Source: UBA5239 sp031548025
Lineage (GTDB): Bacteria; Verrucomicrobiota; Lentisphaeria; Victivallales; Victivallaceae
Direction: 5' to 3'
Assembly (NCBI GenBank): GCA_031548025.1
Contig: JAVBRM010000071.1
Span: 14,668 to 78,667, forward strand
Length of the DNA stretch: 64,000 nucleotides
Positions within the stretch are counted from its first letter, which is position 1. Every line of letters starts with the position of its first letter. Position numbers and translations under genes: made by a program. The notes below the pieces were generated by a model, which worked only from the letters and a program-made list of their open reading frames with translations, did not search any database and was not told the DNA's origin. Shown here piece after piece: positions 1-9,260 of this stretch.

Positions 1-2379
1 GAACTTGATGTCGCGGTCTTCCAGCAGTTTTTCGAAATGCTTGACCTGAATATCCACGATCCTAAGCAGGTTTTCCTTGCTCAAAGTATGGAAGATCAGC
101 ACTTCGTCCACCCGGTTCAGGAACTCGGGACGGAAGCTCGACCGGAGCAATTGATTCAACTGCTCGCGTACCGCCTCCACATTGCCCTGGTGCTGCAGAA
201 TCAGATCACTGCCCAGGTTGCTGGTCATGATGATGATCGTATTCTTGAAGCTCACGGTACGGCCCCGCGAATCGGTCACGATCCCGTCGTCTAATATCTG
301 CAGGAAGATATTGAACACATCCGGGTGCGCCTTTTCGATTTCGTCGAACAGGATCACCGCGTACGGGCGCCGCCTGACCGCCTCGGTCAACTGGCCGCCT
401 TCATCGTAACCGATGTATCCGGGAGGCGCGCCGATCATTCTCGCCACGCTGTGTTTTTCCATATACTCCGACATGTCGATCCGGATCATGGCGCGTTCGT
501 CGTCGAACAAGTTCTCCGCCAGAGTCCTCGCCAGCTCGGTTTTGCCCACACCGGTCGGCCCCAGGAAGATAAACGAAGCAATCGGGCGGTTAGCCTGTTT
601 CAAACCGGCCCGCGCCCGCAATACCGCATCCGAAACCGCCGCCACCGCCTCTTCCTGGCCGATGACCCGCTCGTGCAAATGCGTTCCGAGCTCCAACAGT
701 TTCTCCTTTTCGCTCTGGATCAGGCGCTGCACCGGAATATGCGTCCAGCGACTGACGATTTCGGCGATATCCTCCTCGTCGACCTCTTCTTTAAGCAGAC
801 GGTTTTCACCGGCTTTCAGCTTTTTTTCGGCGTCTTTAATCTGTCTTTCGATACCGGGAATCGTGCCGTGGCGTAACTCCGCCGCTTTTTCCAGATTGTT
901 TTCGCGCTCGGCTTTTTCCAGACTGTGGCGGGTCATTTCCAACGACTCCCGCAGAGTCTGCAAATCGGCGATTCCTTTCTTCTCGTTATCCCAGCGCGCC
1001 CGCAATTCCTTGCCTTCGCTTTTCAGCTCGGCGAGTTCCGCTTCCAGCGATTCCTTGCGCTGCAGCGAAGCGGCGTCCTTTTCCTTTTTCAAACCGGCGA
1101 TTTCAATCTCGAGCTGCATGGCCCTGCGCTCGATTTCGTCGATTTCGGTCGGGCAACTGTCGATCTCGGTCCGGAGCTTGGCCGCGGCCTCGTCCATCAA
1201 GTCGATCGCCTTGTCCGGCAGAAAACGGTCCGCGATATATTTATCCGAAAGCACCACCGCCGAAATCAACGCATTGTCCTTGATCCGAACCCCGTGATGC
1301 AGTTCATAACGCTCACGCAAACCGCGCAGAATCGATATCGAGTCCTCCACCGTCGGCTGATTCACCAGCACCATCTGGAAACGGCGTTCCAGCGCCGGGT
1401 CTTTCTCAATGTACTTGCGATATTCATCCAATGTAGTCGCGCCGATGCAATGCAATTCGCCGCGCGCCAACATCGGTTTCAACAGGTTTCCGGCGTCCAT
1501 GGAACCTTCCGAGGCCCCTGCCCCGACAACGGTGTGCAGTTCGTCGATGAACAGAATGACATTGCCTTCCGCCGACGTAACTTCTTTCAATACCGCTTTC
1601 AAGCGCTCTTCGAATTCGCCGCGATACTTGGCACCGGCAATCAGTGCGCCCATATCCAACGCCACCAGCTTACGGTTTTTCAACCCTTCCGGCACGTCGC
1701 CGCGGACAATTCGCCGGGCCAAGCCTTCCACAATGGCGGTTTTACCGACCCCAGGCTCACCGATCAACACCGGATTGTTTTTCGTCCGGCGCGACAAAAT
1801 TTGGATCGTCCGACGGATTTCATCGTCACGCCCGATCACTGGGTCCAACTTGTCCTGAGCCGCCAGCAAAGTCAGATCACGCCCATACTTTTCCAGAGCC
1901 TCAAAAGTCGACTCCGGATCTTCGGTCGTCACCCGCTGGTTGCCGCGTACTTCCTGCAAGGCCTTGAGAAAACGGTCCTTATCGATCCCGCGTGCCTTCA
2001 AAACCTCACCGGCCCGGCTTTTTTGCTCCAGCAGCGCCAGAAACAGATGCTCCACGCTGACGAATTCATCCTTCATATCGTCGGCAATCTTACCCGCCTT
2101 CAAAATGATCTCGCTGAATTCGCGCGACTGATACACCTGCCCGGCTCCGGGTCCGGACACCGAAGGAACCTTCTTCAATTCCCCGCCGACATCCGAGGCG
2201 AAACGCGTCGCATCCATCTGCATCCGCTTCAACAGCGACGGGATCAACCCGTTGTTCTGTTCCAGCAGCGACGCCAGCAAATGCAATCCGCCCACCTCCT
2301 GATGACCATGCTCAATTGCCAGATTCTGGGCTCCGATCAGAGCCTCTCTGGACTTCGTAGTAAATTTTTCATTAGCCAT
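1..2379 (-). CDS. clpB: ATP-dependent chaperone ClpB (C-terminus cut off by window edge)
   Basis: Hsp100-class AAA+ disaggregase that, with DnaK, threads aggregated proteins through a hexameric ring in the cytoplasm. The first 793 residues are visible: the Clp N-domain (about 1-145), NBD1 with Walker A GEPGVGKT near residue 204, the long charged middle-domain coiled coil (about 410-530), and NBD2 with Walker A GPTGVGKT near residue 606. The middle domain separates ClpB from ClpA and ClpC. Roughly 70 C-terminal residues lie outside the window. The ATG at 2379 follows a strong AGGAGG ribosome site. A sigma-54-type promoter lies about 45 bp upstream, so it is probably induced together with the neighbouring hsp20 genes. 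Confidence 0.97.
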   Translation of the reverse strand, partial: MANEKFTTKSREALIGAQNLAIEHGHQEVGGLHLLASLLEQNNGLIPSLLKRMQMDATRFASDVGGELKKVPSVSGPGAGQVYQSREFSEIILKAGKIADDMKDEFVSVEHLFLALLEQKSRAGEVLKARGIDKDRFLKALQEVRGNQRVTTEDPESTFEALEKYGRDLTLLAAQDKLDPVIGRDDEIRRTIQILSRRTKNNPVLIGEPGVGKTAIVEGLARRIVRGDVPEGLKNRKLVALDMGALIAGAKYRGEFEERLKAVLKEVTSAEGNVILFIDELHTVVGAGASEGSMDAGNLLKPMLARGELHCIGATTLDEYRKYIEKDPALERRFQMVLVNQPTVEDSISILRGLRERYELHHGVRIKDNALISAVVLSDKYIADRFLPDKAIDLMDEAAAKLRTEIDSCPTEIDEIERRAMQLEIEIAGLKKEKDAASLQRKESLEAELAELKSEGKELRARWDNEKKGIADLQTLRESLEMTRHSLEKAERENNLEKAAELRHGTIPGIERQIKDAEKKLKAGENRLLKEEVDEEDIAEIVSRWTHIPVQRLIQSEKEKLLELGTHLHERVIGQEEAVAAVSDAVLRARAGLKQANRPIASFIFLGPTGVGKTELARTLAENLFDDERAMIRIDMSEYMEKHSVARMIGAPPGYIGYDEGGQLTEAVRRRPYAVILFDEIEKAHPDVFNIFLQILDDGIVTDSRGRTVSFKNTIIIMTSNLGSDLILQHQGNVEAVREQLNQLLRSSFRPEFLNRVDEVLIFHTLSKENLLRIVDIQVKHFEKLLEDRDIKF

Positions 2380-2422
2380 AATACATCCTCCTTGACATCA
2401 TTAAAATTTATACTGAATAATT

Positions 2423-2438
2423 AGCAAACCCCATGCCA
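2423..2438 (-). promoter_or_regulatory. Sigma-54 (-24/-12) promoter of clpB
   Basis: Read on the minus strand this is TGGCATGGGGTTTGCT, a full match to the RpoN consensus TGGCAYRNNNNTTGCW. The -12 element would start transcripts about 30-35 nt before the clpB ATG. The same element stands in front of the hsp20 pair. Confidence 0.8.
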
Positions 2439-2450
2439 ACTTTTATGGGG

Positions 2451-2600
2451 AAATTGGAGAATTAGTGAATTGGTGAATTGGTGAATTGAGGGCCTGCGGC
2501 GCTTGCGTTTCACTTACTTCCGGCTTCGCCGAATATTTACAACAATCACTCACAGCCTCTCCATAATTCTCCAATTCTCCAATTCTCCAATTCAATAATT
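2451..2600. repeat. Inverted pair of 8-bp tandem repeats (R1)
   Basis: The left arm repeats GTGAATTG about three times (2465-2488). The right arm repeats AATTCTCC three times (about 2565-2590), and the arms are largely complementary (GGAGAATT against AATTCTCC). They enclose about 70 bp of GC-richer unique sequence. It lies between the clpB promoter and the hsp20 terminator. With the sites on either side it accounts for the 308-bp gene-free gap. It is one of several such structures in the window. Confidence 0.75.
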
Positions 2601-2608
2601 CAGAAACG

Positions 2609-2646
2609 AAAAACCCCCCGCCGGTAAAAGGGGAACCGGCGGGGGG
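2609..2646 (-). terminator. Rho-independent terminator of the hsp20 pair
   Basis: A perfect 12-bp stem (2614-2625 with 2635-2646, CCCCCCGCCGGT) closes a 9-nt loop. On the minus strand it is followed directly by TTTTT. It lies 41 bp past the second hsp20 stop codon. Confidence 0.9.
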
Positions 2647-2687
2647 ACCGTTCCAGGGGATGGAACGGATTAGGAGGGAGTGGGGTT

Positions 2688-3041
2688 TTATTCAATTGTA
2701 ACTTTAACTTTATGCACCTTGGCCGACTCGGCCTTGGGCAGGATTACTTCCAATACGCCATCCTTGATTTTGGCTGTGATTCCGGCGGCGTTGATTTCTT
2801 TGGAGATCGGGAACTGGCGCTTGTAACGCACCGCCCGCCCATAATCCTTGAGATCGCTGTCACCGGAAATTTTCAATATCTGATCCTCCACATCTACCGC
2901 GATATTATCTCCGCTGACGCCCGGCATATCCAGCATCAACTTCATCGTGCCGTTGGTTTCATAAATATCCACCGGCGGGAGAAAATCCACATATTCGATG
3001 GGAGCGGCTTCTACTTTGACATCTTTGACTTCTTCACTCAT
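2688..3041 (-). CDS. Small heat shock protein, Hsp20/alpha-crystallin family
   Basis: ATP-independent holdase chaperone of the cytoplasm. The 117-residue protein is little more than an alpha-crystallin domain (about residues 15-110), with the family signature GVLEVILPKAE near residues 94-104 and a very short N-terminal arm. It is the second gene of a two-gene unit, starting 15 bp after the upstream hsp20 stop behind an AGGAGAG ribosome site. The two sHSPs are clearly diverged in sequence, so they may form mixed oligomers or serve different clients; that is inference. Confidence 0.93.
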   Translation of the reverse strand: MSEEVKDVKVEAAPIEYVDFLPPVDIYETNGTMKLMLDMPGVSGDNIAVDVEDQILKISGDSDLKDYGRAVRYKRQFPISKEINAAGITAKIKDGVLEVILPKAESAKVHKVKVTIE

Positions 3042-3056
3042 AACTTCACTCTCCTT

Positions 3057-3497
3057 TCAGCATACCTTGACCGATACCGGCTTTTCGACTTCATCTTTCG
3101 GCATGGTGATAATCAATACACCATTGACATATTTCGCTTCGGTTTCAGCGCCGTTCACCTTGGCCGGCAACTTGATTTTTTCTTCAAACCGGCTGAAACG
3201 CCTTTCCGAATAGAGGCAATCTTCTCCATTGCCCTCATCTTCGCGCACCCGGGTTGATTTCACCGTCAGGAAATCACTTACGACTTCCACTGTAATATCT
3301 TCCAGCTTTACTCCCGGCATGGAGAGCTTGACGACCACATTGTCATCATTGTCTTCCACGTTCATCTTCGGGTAACCGGTCAGATAACGGTTCATACCTT
3401 CCTGGAGCGATTCCAGAACACCGGCTAAATGACGGTTCAAATCTGCAGGTTTGAACGGCACCAACTGGTTGAAGTTGTCATACAATCTCATTAACAT
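3057..3497 (-). CDS. Small heat shock protein, Hsp20/alpha-crystallin family
   Basis: Second sHSP, 146 residues. An N-terminal arm of about 45 residues is followed by the alpha-crystallin domain, with MPGVKLEDITVEV (the MPGV pattern typical of the family) and the late strand NGVLIITMPK. The ATG follows GGAGG with a 7-nt spacer. It is the promoter-proximal gene of the hsp20 pair and is preceded by a sigma-54-type promoter. Placement next to clpB fits a protein-aggregation module in which sHSPs hold and ClpB resolves aggregates. Confidence 0.94.
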   Translation of the reverse strand: MLMRLYDNFNQLVPFKPADLNRHLAGVLESLQEGMNRYLTGYPKMNVEDNDDNVVVKLSMPGVKLEDITVEVVSDFLTVKSTRVREDEGNGEDCLYSERRFSRFEEKIKLPAKVNGAETEAKYVNGVLIITMPKDEVEKPVSVKVC

Positions 3498-3551
3498 AAT
3501 GCTGCCTCCTCTGGGGTTCTTCCCCGTGTTTATTATGTTGCCATACTATAT

Positions 3552-3567
3552 AGCAAAGTCCATGCCA
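3552..3567 (-). promoter_or_regulatory. Sigma-54 (-24/-12) promoter of the hsp20 pair
   Basis: The minus strand reads TGGCATGGACTTTGCT, a full match to the RpoN consensus. It shares the wider context AAGTTGGCATGG and TTTGCTA with the clpB promoter. A short dyad, GCACA-N5-TGTGC at 3639-3653, about 70-85 bp upstream, is a weak candidate for an enhancer-binding-protein site. Confidence 0.8.
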
Positions 3568-3694
3568 ACTTCTTTTTTTCTCCCTTATCCCTGCTCAAAT
3601 TGCTCTCCGCCAATCCTCCCTGATACTGCGACATTTTTGCACACCCACTGTGCCGTTATTGCAATTTACCCTCAATAAGGAAGCCAAATAACAA

Positions 3695-3737
3695 AGCCCA
3701 AAGGGAGACAGAAAATTCCAGTCCTCCACTTTGGGCT
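3695..3737 (-). terminator. Terminator-like hairpin between the pseudopilin/hydrolase operon and hsp20
   Basis: AGCCCAAAG (3695-3703) pairs with CTTTGGGCT (3729-3737), with partial pairing continuing inside. On the minus strand the stem is followed by a T-rich stretch. It lies 17 bp past the stop of the large secreted gene at 3755. Confidence 0.7.
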
Positions 3738-3754
3738 CTTTTCGAAACTTTTGA

Positions 3755-6700
3755 TTAAAGTATGATGCGCACCTGAGTATAGTACTTCAGCAGTTCCGGC
3801 GGCAACGTGAATTCCATGAGTCCGGGTTTAATTTCCCGGACTTCGACTACCTTGCGCCCGGCAAAATCCGGCGACACCGCGAAAGCCTCCTTCATGCCTT
3901 GCAATTTTACCTGAAAGACCAACGGTGAAGTGATTTTTCCCCAATCCGTCGGCATTTTCGCCGGAATTACCGTTCCCTCTGCGACTTCAACTCCAGTGGC
4001 ATTCAACAGATTTACCACGAATTCAGGGCTCTTGCCCGGTTCGGCAACTTCCACGGTACTGACCATTACTTTCGCCGGAATGGCGACCGGAACAAAATCA
4101 TCACCGGCAGCAAAAAGTTCCTTCAGCATGTTCTGATAAATCTTCAACAGTTCCGGATAATTCCCGGGCTGATAGGGCTTACCGGCGGTCTGTTCTTTTT
4201 CGGAGGTCGCATTGCCCAGGGGCAAAGCGCTGTAGACGATCCGGCCACGTCCGAACGGAACTTCAAAGACCATCGGTTTATCTCCGAAAAATGCCAGTGG
4301 CTTAACCGCTGCCTTCGGCTTTCCCTGAAGCAATGCCGCCACGAATGTTTTGTCGAATTCGAAATCGCCCCACGGACTTTTCAACAGCGTGGCCTGGCGG
4401 AGTTTGGAATTCGTCCGCGGCGAAAATCCCAAAATATCGGCAAATGGCCATTTCGCCCGCAGCATGCCGAGCGAATCCCCCAAGCCGCTGTGCTGCCCCA
4501 GAAAAACGGTACCGCCCTGCTCCGCAAAGCTGCGGACGGCGGCGATTTCCGCATCGCTCATGCACATGGCTCCCATGATAAAGAGATTGCGGAAATTACG
4601 CATTTTCTCGGGCATCACCAGTGTTTCCCCCAGGATGAATTCGTGCGGCATATGAATATCGGTCATGGCCTCGGAAGTACCGAGTACTTCGCTGGTATGC
4701 GGAAGAAACCGGCCCCAGTCGCGGCTGGCGGCGGAAAAAAGGATCGCGGTCCGGCCCGCCGGGCGGGCATAGCGCAGCGGATAATTTTCCGCAAAGGAAA
4801 AATAATCCGGCATTCCAACAGCAGCCGGCGGCGGCTTGGTGAACCAACTGGATTGGCAGTTCATATTGTTGAGCGCCCAGCCGAAGTAGCCGATACTCCA
4901 ATCTTCCTGCGGATAAACCAACCCGAAAATCGGTTTCCCGTACTGAATTTTGATGGAATTCTTCATTTTTCGGTAAGCCATTACCGGACGGCGCGACGCC
5001 ATCACGTTACGGCTCATAATCTCCGTCCCCAGGAAATCGATCGCTCCGGCACAGGTTATCAGATCCGATGCCTTGTTCAGCGAACCGAAGGTAGAGCCCC
5101 AGCCGTAATGCGTGGTATACAACAGAAACGCCAGATCCGGCTTGACCTGGTTGACCTCGCGGCGAAATTCTCTCCACCAGTCGGCAATGGCGCTCATGCG
5201 CCAGCTCAGCCAGGCTTTCCAGATCAAGTTTTGGTTGTCGAACAATACCGGACTGGTTTCGTCCATCGGTAGAATCAGTCCGGTGTCGGCGGTGAATTTT
5301 TCACGGCAATACCGGCAGCCGCAGAGTTTCGGTGTGAGGAAATACACTTCATCCACCATCAATCCGTCGATATCGGTATCCCGGATGAGCTTCAGCGTCC
5401 GGTCGAAATACTCACGCCGGGTGTGGGGATTGACCGGGCAAAGGCCGCGCACGACCCCGTCGCTGTCGACCATTCGCTCCAATGAATCGGTGCGCTCGGT
5501 CATAACCCGGAAACCGGAATCCACGTTCCACAGCAGCGTCAAGTCCTGGTGATCAATGATCCGGATATTGTTACGGTGAGCCACGGCAGTGAAATCGCGC
5601 AGAAATCCGGTAACCCGGTCCAAGTGGCTCGGGTAAGTATGACGCGACAACATGCCGTTGACGATGACGGCGTTAATCCGGTCCTGTTTCAGTTCCTCGA
5701 TCCGACGTTCTTTTTCCGCCGCCGTAGCAAAATTATTGAAATCTCCGGCGACGTTGCCCGGGCCGAGCGAGCCGAGAACGCCGCTGTAGCACCACGCCGT
5801 GGCGTCCGTGTTTACCGACACGGGAGCGTTATCACGTTTCAGCTCGAACCGGTAATTCTCCGGAGCCTTGAAATCATGCGGGGCAAGCGCGGTTTTCTCG
5901 ACGACGGTCTGGAATCGCGGCGGCTTCGCATAATCGGCATTGCGAAAAAGCATTCCCGGCTCAAAACCGTCGGACAGCCAGACCCCGCGGCGGAATTTAT
6001 AATCTTCCTTGCTGTGCATCAAAAACTGCATGAGAATCGCACTGACCCGCCACGAACCTTTAAAGACGAATTCCGCGCTGCCATCCTCGATCCAGGCCGG
6101 AAACGTAATGCTCGCGACCTGTTGCTTGTCGAGACTGAGATCCCGAACCGCCTCGACACCGTTGCAAGCAATGGCAAACAGCCCGGTCGGAGTCTCATAG
6201 GCGGCACTGCGAACAGTAACCATATAAACTCCGGGACGCACACCGGAAACTTTGAAGCGCCCTTCCTGTTCGCTGCCCACGCTACTGTAAATGGCTCCGG
6301 AAGGCGCGAAACGGGTTACCGCGAGCTTCGAAGCATCTAGCCAGCCGAATTTCTGTTTTTCGTCATAGTCTTTGGTTCCTGCGTCAGAGTAGAAAGTGCC
6401 GAACTTCTGCGCTCCGAACACATAAGCGTGCTCCAAGTTCATTTCATTGGCATAAGAGTAGCGTTCTTCCACATGCCGATTAAGGAAATCGCTGAATTTT
6501 CCTTCAAAAATAACCGCTTTCGCCGTTACGGTGCCACCGGAGAAACTTATCCTACCGCCGATCGAAAAAACCAGTTTGTCGCCTTTCTTGCTGACATTCC
6601 ATAAACCTTGCAGCGAACCGGGGCCATAGTCGCCATAGGAGTTGACCCCCTCGGGGTTGAAATCAAAAACCAGACTGGTGTTCTTCCCCTCGAAACTTAA

Positions 6701-7192
6701 GAAACGGACCGCGCCGGAGAATAGATTTCCGTCCTTTTGCGAGGCCCGAAATACCCCTTCCTCTAATTTAGGAGAGCCGGTCCGCCCGGACTGAGCTTTG
6801 AACTTCATCCCGTCAAAAAGTGCGGCATCGGCGGCGAATGAATAACTCAACGTTTCGCCGGCGGCCCCGACCGGAACCTCATAAGATGGAACCCGCCCCT
6901 GAAAAGTGATTTCGACTTCGGAGCCATTCTCGCGGGTCGACGCCTCGCGCCGCCACGAAAATTCCGGAGCGGTATTCCAAGTATTGATTACTCCGTTCTT
7001 GGATTCATACTTGTTTCCATCAACTGCCAATGCGTTTTTCCAGTTGATATTTTCATTTGAGAGCAAAACCTGTCCACGGTACTTGAGCTGTAATTCCGGA
7101 GCCTGGCCCAGCTCGAACGTTTTTTCCGCAGCCATGCCGGAAAAACCGGCTGCCGCCAGTACCTGAACGAGAAGAAGTTTCTGAAAATTCAT
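3755..7192 (-). CDS. Very large secreted protein with a TIM-barrel hydrolase-like core, family not certain
   Basis: 1145 residues with a signal peptide (about 1-22, ending GMAA). The N-terminal 400 residues look like beta-rich carbohydrate-binding modules. The middle part (about 480-800) resembles hypothetical glycosyl hydrolase TIM barrels: it has TDIDGLMVDEVYF followed by a cysteine cluster CGCRYCREKF. Residues about 830-1000 resemble the GATase-like trimerisation domain found behind GH42-type barrels (FAEQGGTVFLGQHSG). It is probably an extracytoplasmic glycoside hydrolase, but no substrate can be named. It is the last gene of an operon behind a GntR regulator and a pseudopilin, 22 bp after the pseudopilin stop, with an AGGGA ribosome site. 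Confidence 0.6.
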   Translation of the reverse strand: MNFQKLLLVQVLAAAGFSGMAAEKTFELGQAPELQLKYRGQVLLSNENINWKNALAVDGNKYESKNGVINTWNTAPEFSWRREASTRENGSEVEITFQGRVPSYEVPVGAAGETLSYSFAADAALFDGMKFKAQSGRTGSPKLEEGVFRASQKDGNLFSGAVRFLSFEGKNTSLVFDFNPEGVNSYGDYGPGSLQGLWNVSKKGDKLVFSIGGRISFSGGTVTAKAVIFEGKFSDFLNRHVEERYSYANEMNLEHAYVFGAQKFGTFYSDAGTKDYDEKQKFGWLDASKLAVTRFAPSGAIYSSVGSEQEGRFKVSGVRPGVYMVTVRSAAYETPTGLFAIACNGVEAVRDLSLDKQQVASITFPAWIEDGSAEFVFKGSWRVSAILMQFLMHSKEDYKFRRGVWLSDGFEPGMLFRNADYAKPPRFQTVVEKTALAPHDFKAPENYRFELKRDNAPVSVNTDATAWCYSGVLGSLGPGNVAGDFNNFATAAEKERRIEELKQDRINAVIVNGMLSRHTYPSHLDRVTGFLRDFTAVAHRNNIRIIDHQDLTLLWNVDSGFRVMTERTDSLERMVDSDGVVRGLCPVNPHTRREYFDRTLKLIRDTDIDGLMVDEVYFLTPKLCGCRYCREKFTADTGLILPMDETSPVLFDNQNLIWKAWLSWRMSAIADWWREFRREVNQVKPDLAFLLYTTHYGWGSTFGSLNKASDLITCAGAIDFLGTEIMSRNVMASRRPVMAYRKMKNSIKIQYGKPIFGLVYPQEDWSIGYFGWALNNMNCQSSWFTKPPPAAVGMPDYFSFAENYPLRYARPAGRTAILFSAASRDWGRFLPHTSEVLGTSEAMTDIHMPHEFILGETLVMPEKMRNFRNLFIMGAMCMSDAEIAAVRSFAEQGGTVFLGQHSGLGDSLGMLRAKWPFADILGFSPRTNSKLRQATLLKSPWGDFEFDKTFVAALLQGKPKAAVKPLAFFGDKPMVFEVPFGRGRIVYSALPLGNATSEKEQTAGKPYQPGNYPELLKIYQNMLKELFAAGDDFVPVAIPAKVMVSTVEVAEPGKSPEFVVNLLNATGVEVAEGTVIPAKMPTDWGKITSPLVFQVKLQGMKEAFAVSPDFAGRKVVEVREIKPGLMEFTLPPELLKYYTQVRIIL

Positions 7193-7214
7193 AAATATTC
7201 CCTATATTGAAGAT

Positions 7215-7985
7215 TTATCTGGAGAATCGGCAGGCCTGTTTGGCCGCGTCGGTTCCGCTCCAGACGCCGAGCCCGGCAGAAACCAGGCTGCTGTGTTCCT
7301 TACTTGATTTGACTTTCTCCACATGACCGTCCACCGCCGCCATATTGGCCATGCCGTCGTGAACTCCATACGGACCGTAAAAAGAACTACTGGTCAAAGC
7401 GATATCGGTACAGATATAATACCCCGTTCCATTATTGGCGACCGGCCCCGGTACCGTCCAGCGGGTGGTATCCACCACCAACAGTGTATGCGACGAACGC
7501 TTGAACTGACTCAGTTTCGGCGTAGTGTTAGTGGAGGAAGTATAACGCCGGTCGCTGCCGACATGATTGTGGTTGTAGCCGTAATGGATTCCGGTCCCCA
7601 TTCCATAATCGACGTTACGCGTGCGCGACGGACAGGAAACCGGGAGCCAGCGGGCCGGCGAGTTGTAACGCGCGTTGTTGAAATACGGACTGATCACCCA
7701 CGACCAGATCGCGTATTCCTCAGGATCGGTCACATGTTCCGCATCCGGCAAAATCCGGTTCACTCCGGTGCCGTAATGCGGAAACATATCGTCATTGTCC
7801 TGAAGGTACTGCATAAACGCCATCCCCAAAGTTTTCAAGCTGTTCTGACACTTGATTGTATGTGCCTTCTCACGGGCTTTGGTCAGCGCCGGCAGCAACA
7901 TAGAGGCCAGGATCGCGATGATCGCGATCACAACCAGCAATTCAATGAGGGTGAAAAATCTGAAACCCACAGACCGCTTTTTCAT
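7215..7985 (-). CDS. H-X9-DG type pseudopilin (prepilin-type N-terminal methylation domain)
   Basis: The 256-residue protein starts with a short basic leader and FTLIELLVVIAIIAILASML, the prepilin peptidase/methylation motif with its hydrophobic helix. It ends with HDGMANMAAVDGHV, an exact H-X9-DG motif. Such proteins are known from TIGRFAM-type models and are very numerous in Lentisphaerota and Planctomycetes, but their function is not established. The ATG at 7985 is preferred because GGAG lies 8 nt upstream; that ribosome site is inside a tandem repeat. It sits between a GntR regulator and a huge secreted hydrolase-like protein. Export through a type II secretion or type IV pilus-like machine is likely. 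Confidence 0.9.
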   Translation of the reverse strand: MKKRSVGFRFFTLIELLVVIAIIAILASMLLPALTKAREKAHTIKCQNSLKTLGMAFMQYLQDNDDMFPHYGTGVNRILPDAEHVTDPEEYAIWSWVISPYFNNARYNSPARWLPVSCPSRTRNVDYGMGTGIHYGYNHNHVGSDRRYTSSTNTTPKLSQFKRSSHTLLVVDTTRWTVPGPVANNGTGYYICTDIALTSSSFYGPYGVHDGMANMAAVDGHVEKVKSSKEHSSLVSAGLGVWSGTDAAKQACRFSR

Positions 7986-8014
7986 TTTCAATTCTCCATT
8001 TTCAATTTTCAGTT
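7983..8014. repeat. Short 7-bp tandem repeat (R4) in front of the pseudopilin
   Basis: The plus strand shows a run of CATTTTC/AATTTTC-like units. It fills the 38-bp gap between the GntR stop and the pseudopilin start, and supplies both the ribosome site and the start codon of the pseudopilin. Unlike R1, R2, R3 and R5 only one arm is visible. Confidence 0.6.
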
Positions 8015-8023
8015 AATAAAGCC

Positions 8024-9091
8024 TTAAGTTTCGCGAATCGTCAGAGAAGTGGGCACTCCGACCGGCCCGACAATGTTGACGCCGCGTTTCCATTGCTCAG
8101 CCAGTATCCGCACCGCGCTTCCCGCAAGCTCGTCAAACGGAATCCGGCAGGAAGTCAGCGCGGGCGACCAGTCGCCCGCTTCGGGAAGTCCGCTGCCGCC
8201 GACAATCATAATATCTTTTTTCAGCCGCAGTTTCATTCGGATCGCCATCAACGCCAATTTGCTGGAAATGTAATCCGAATCGGTCAGAACACCGATCGGA
8301 CGCGGCAGATGCTCCAGCAATTTTTCCACCTCCGGCCCTGGATCGACAAAAATTCCAGGGGATCGCAAGAAAACAATTTTATCCGGGGAAACATTGCCGC
8401 TGGCTGTCAGCATGCGAAACGTATCATGAAAGCGGTGGCAAGGATCAACGGCACTCAATTTTTCATGCAACCTCTGCCCTGTAACGATGTTAACCACCGA
8501 CTTCACTCCGCCGGAAAGAAAATAACAGGCGATCTGTTCCGCCGCTCCACGATACGATACATAAACCGTATTCGGTCCGGGCTCATTGACAAAAGCACGG
8601 AGTGAAACATAAGGCTTACCCCATTCCTGTGCCAACGTCCGCCCTTCCTGAAATATATGATCATGAAACAGGATAATCCCACTGGAAAGATTGCGCCACA
8701 TTTCATCTTTCATTCTCTCAAACGGGATATTGACCTGCGGAATATTGGCGCTCAGCAATTCCCGGCTGACAGCTTGAAGTACTTGCCATCCCCAGGGCCC
8801 ATCCCCATATTCGAAATTCAAATTTCTCAACGCCACCATAACCAGCTCTTGCCGGTCGTTCGACGGTGGCCGTACCAACGCCGGCTGACCGTTGCGATTC
8901 AGGATCATCCCCTCCCGCGCCAAATCACCGAAAACCTGCTTGACCAACGAGCGGCTGACGCCATGTTGTTCGGCCACCTGCCCCATGCTCGGCAATTCGC
9001 AGCCGGCGGGATATTCGCCGAATACAATTTTTCGTACCAACCGTTCATAAAGTTGCTGCCGGTATGTCTTACAGCCGTTACGAGGTCGCAT
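8024..9091 (-). CDS. GntR-type transcription regulator with LacI-like sensor domain
   Basis: 355 residues. The N-terminal winged helix (about 8-75) carries the GntR pattern LPSMGQVAEQHGVSRSLVKQVFGDLAREGMI. The remainder has the periplasmic-binding-protein fold of LacI/GalR sensors (for example PIGVLTDSDYISSKLALMAIRM and DIMIVGGSG). Such GntR-LacI chimeras usually sense a sugar and control the adjacent catabolic genes. It is the first gene of the regulator-pseudopilin-hydrolase operon and lies 225 bp from a divergently transcribed regulator of similar build. Confidence 0.88.
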   Translation of the reverse strand: MRPRNGCKTYRQQLYERLVRKIVFGEYPAGCELPSMGQVAEQHGVSRSLVKQVFGDLAREGMILNRNGQPALVRPPSNDRQELVMVALRNLNFEYGDGPWGWQVLQAVSRELLSANIPQVNIPFERMKDEMWRNLSSGIILFHDHIFQEGRTLAQEWGKPYVSLRAFVNEPGPNTVYVSYRGAAEQIACYFLSGGVKSVVNIVTGQRLHEKLSAVDPCHRFHDTFRMLTASGNVSPDKIVFLRSPGIFVDPGPEVEKLLEHLPRPIGVLTDSDYISSKLALMAIRMKLRLKKDIMIVGGSGLPEAGDWSPALTSCRIPFDELAGSAVRILAEQWKRGVNIVGPVGVPTSLTIRET

Positions 9092-9132
9092 TGCCTATTT
9101 CTCCAAATAATCTTTCTGCTTTCTATTATCAA

Positions 9133-9161
9133 ATTATAACTAGACCACGTGCAATTGTCAA
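9133..9161 (-). promoter_or_regulatory. Sigma-70 promoter of the leftward GntR operon
   Basis: On the minus strand TTGACA (9161-9156) is separated by 17 bp from TATAAT (9138-9133). Both hexamers are perfect. The start codon follows about 40 bp downstream. Confidence 0.85.
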
Positions 9162-9260
9162 CAGTCCTACCACAAATAAACAAGCTTATCGGGGAAATTA
9201 AATGTCCAGGTCCCAGTACATACTGAAAAGCCTATTTTTTGTAAAACATAAAAAGAGCTC

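Noticed and set aside
925..2424. Long open frame of 499 codons on the plus strand
   Set aside because: It lies antisense to clpB, whose protein is unmistakable over the same span. It has no ribosome site and its translation is low-complexity and basic, as expected for a shadow frame.
2451..2600. Direct repeats considered as a CRISPR array
   Set aside because: Units are only 7-8 bp, contiguous and without spacers, and no cas genes are present.
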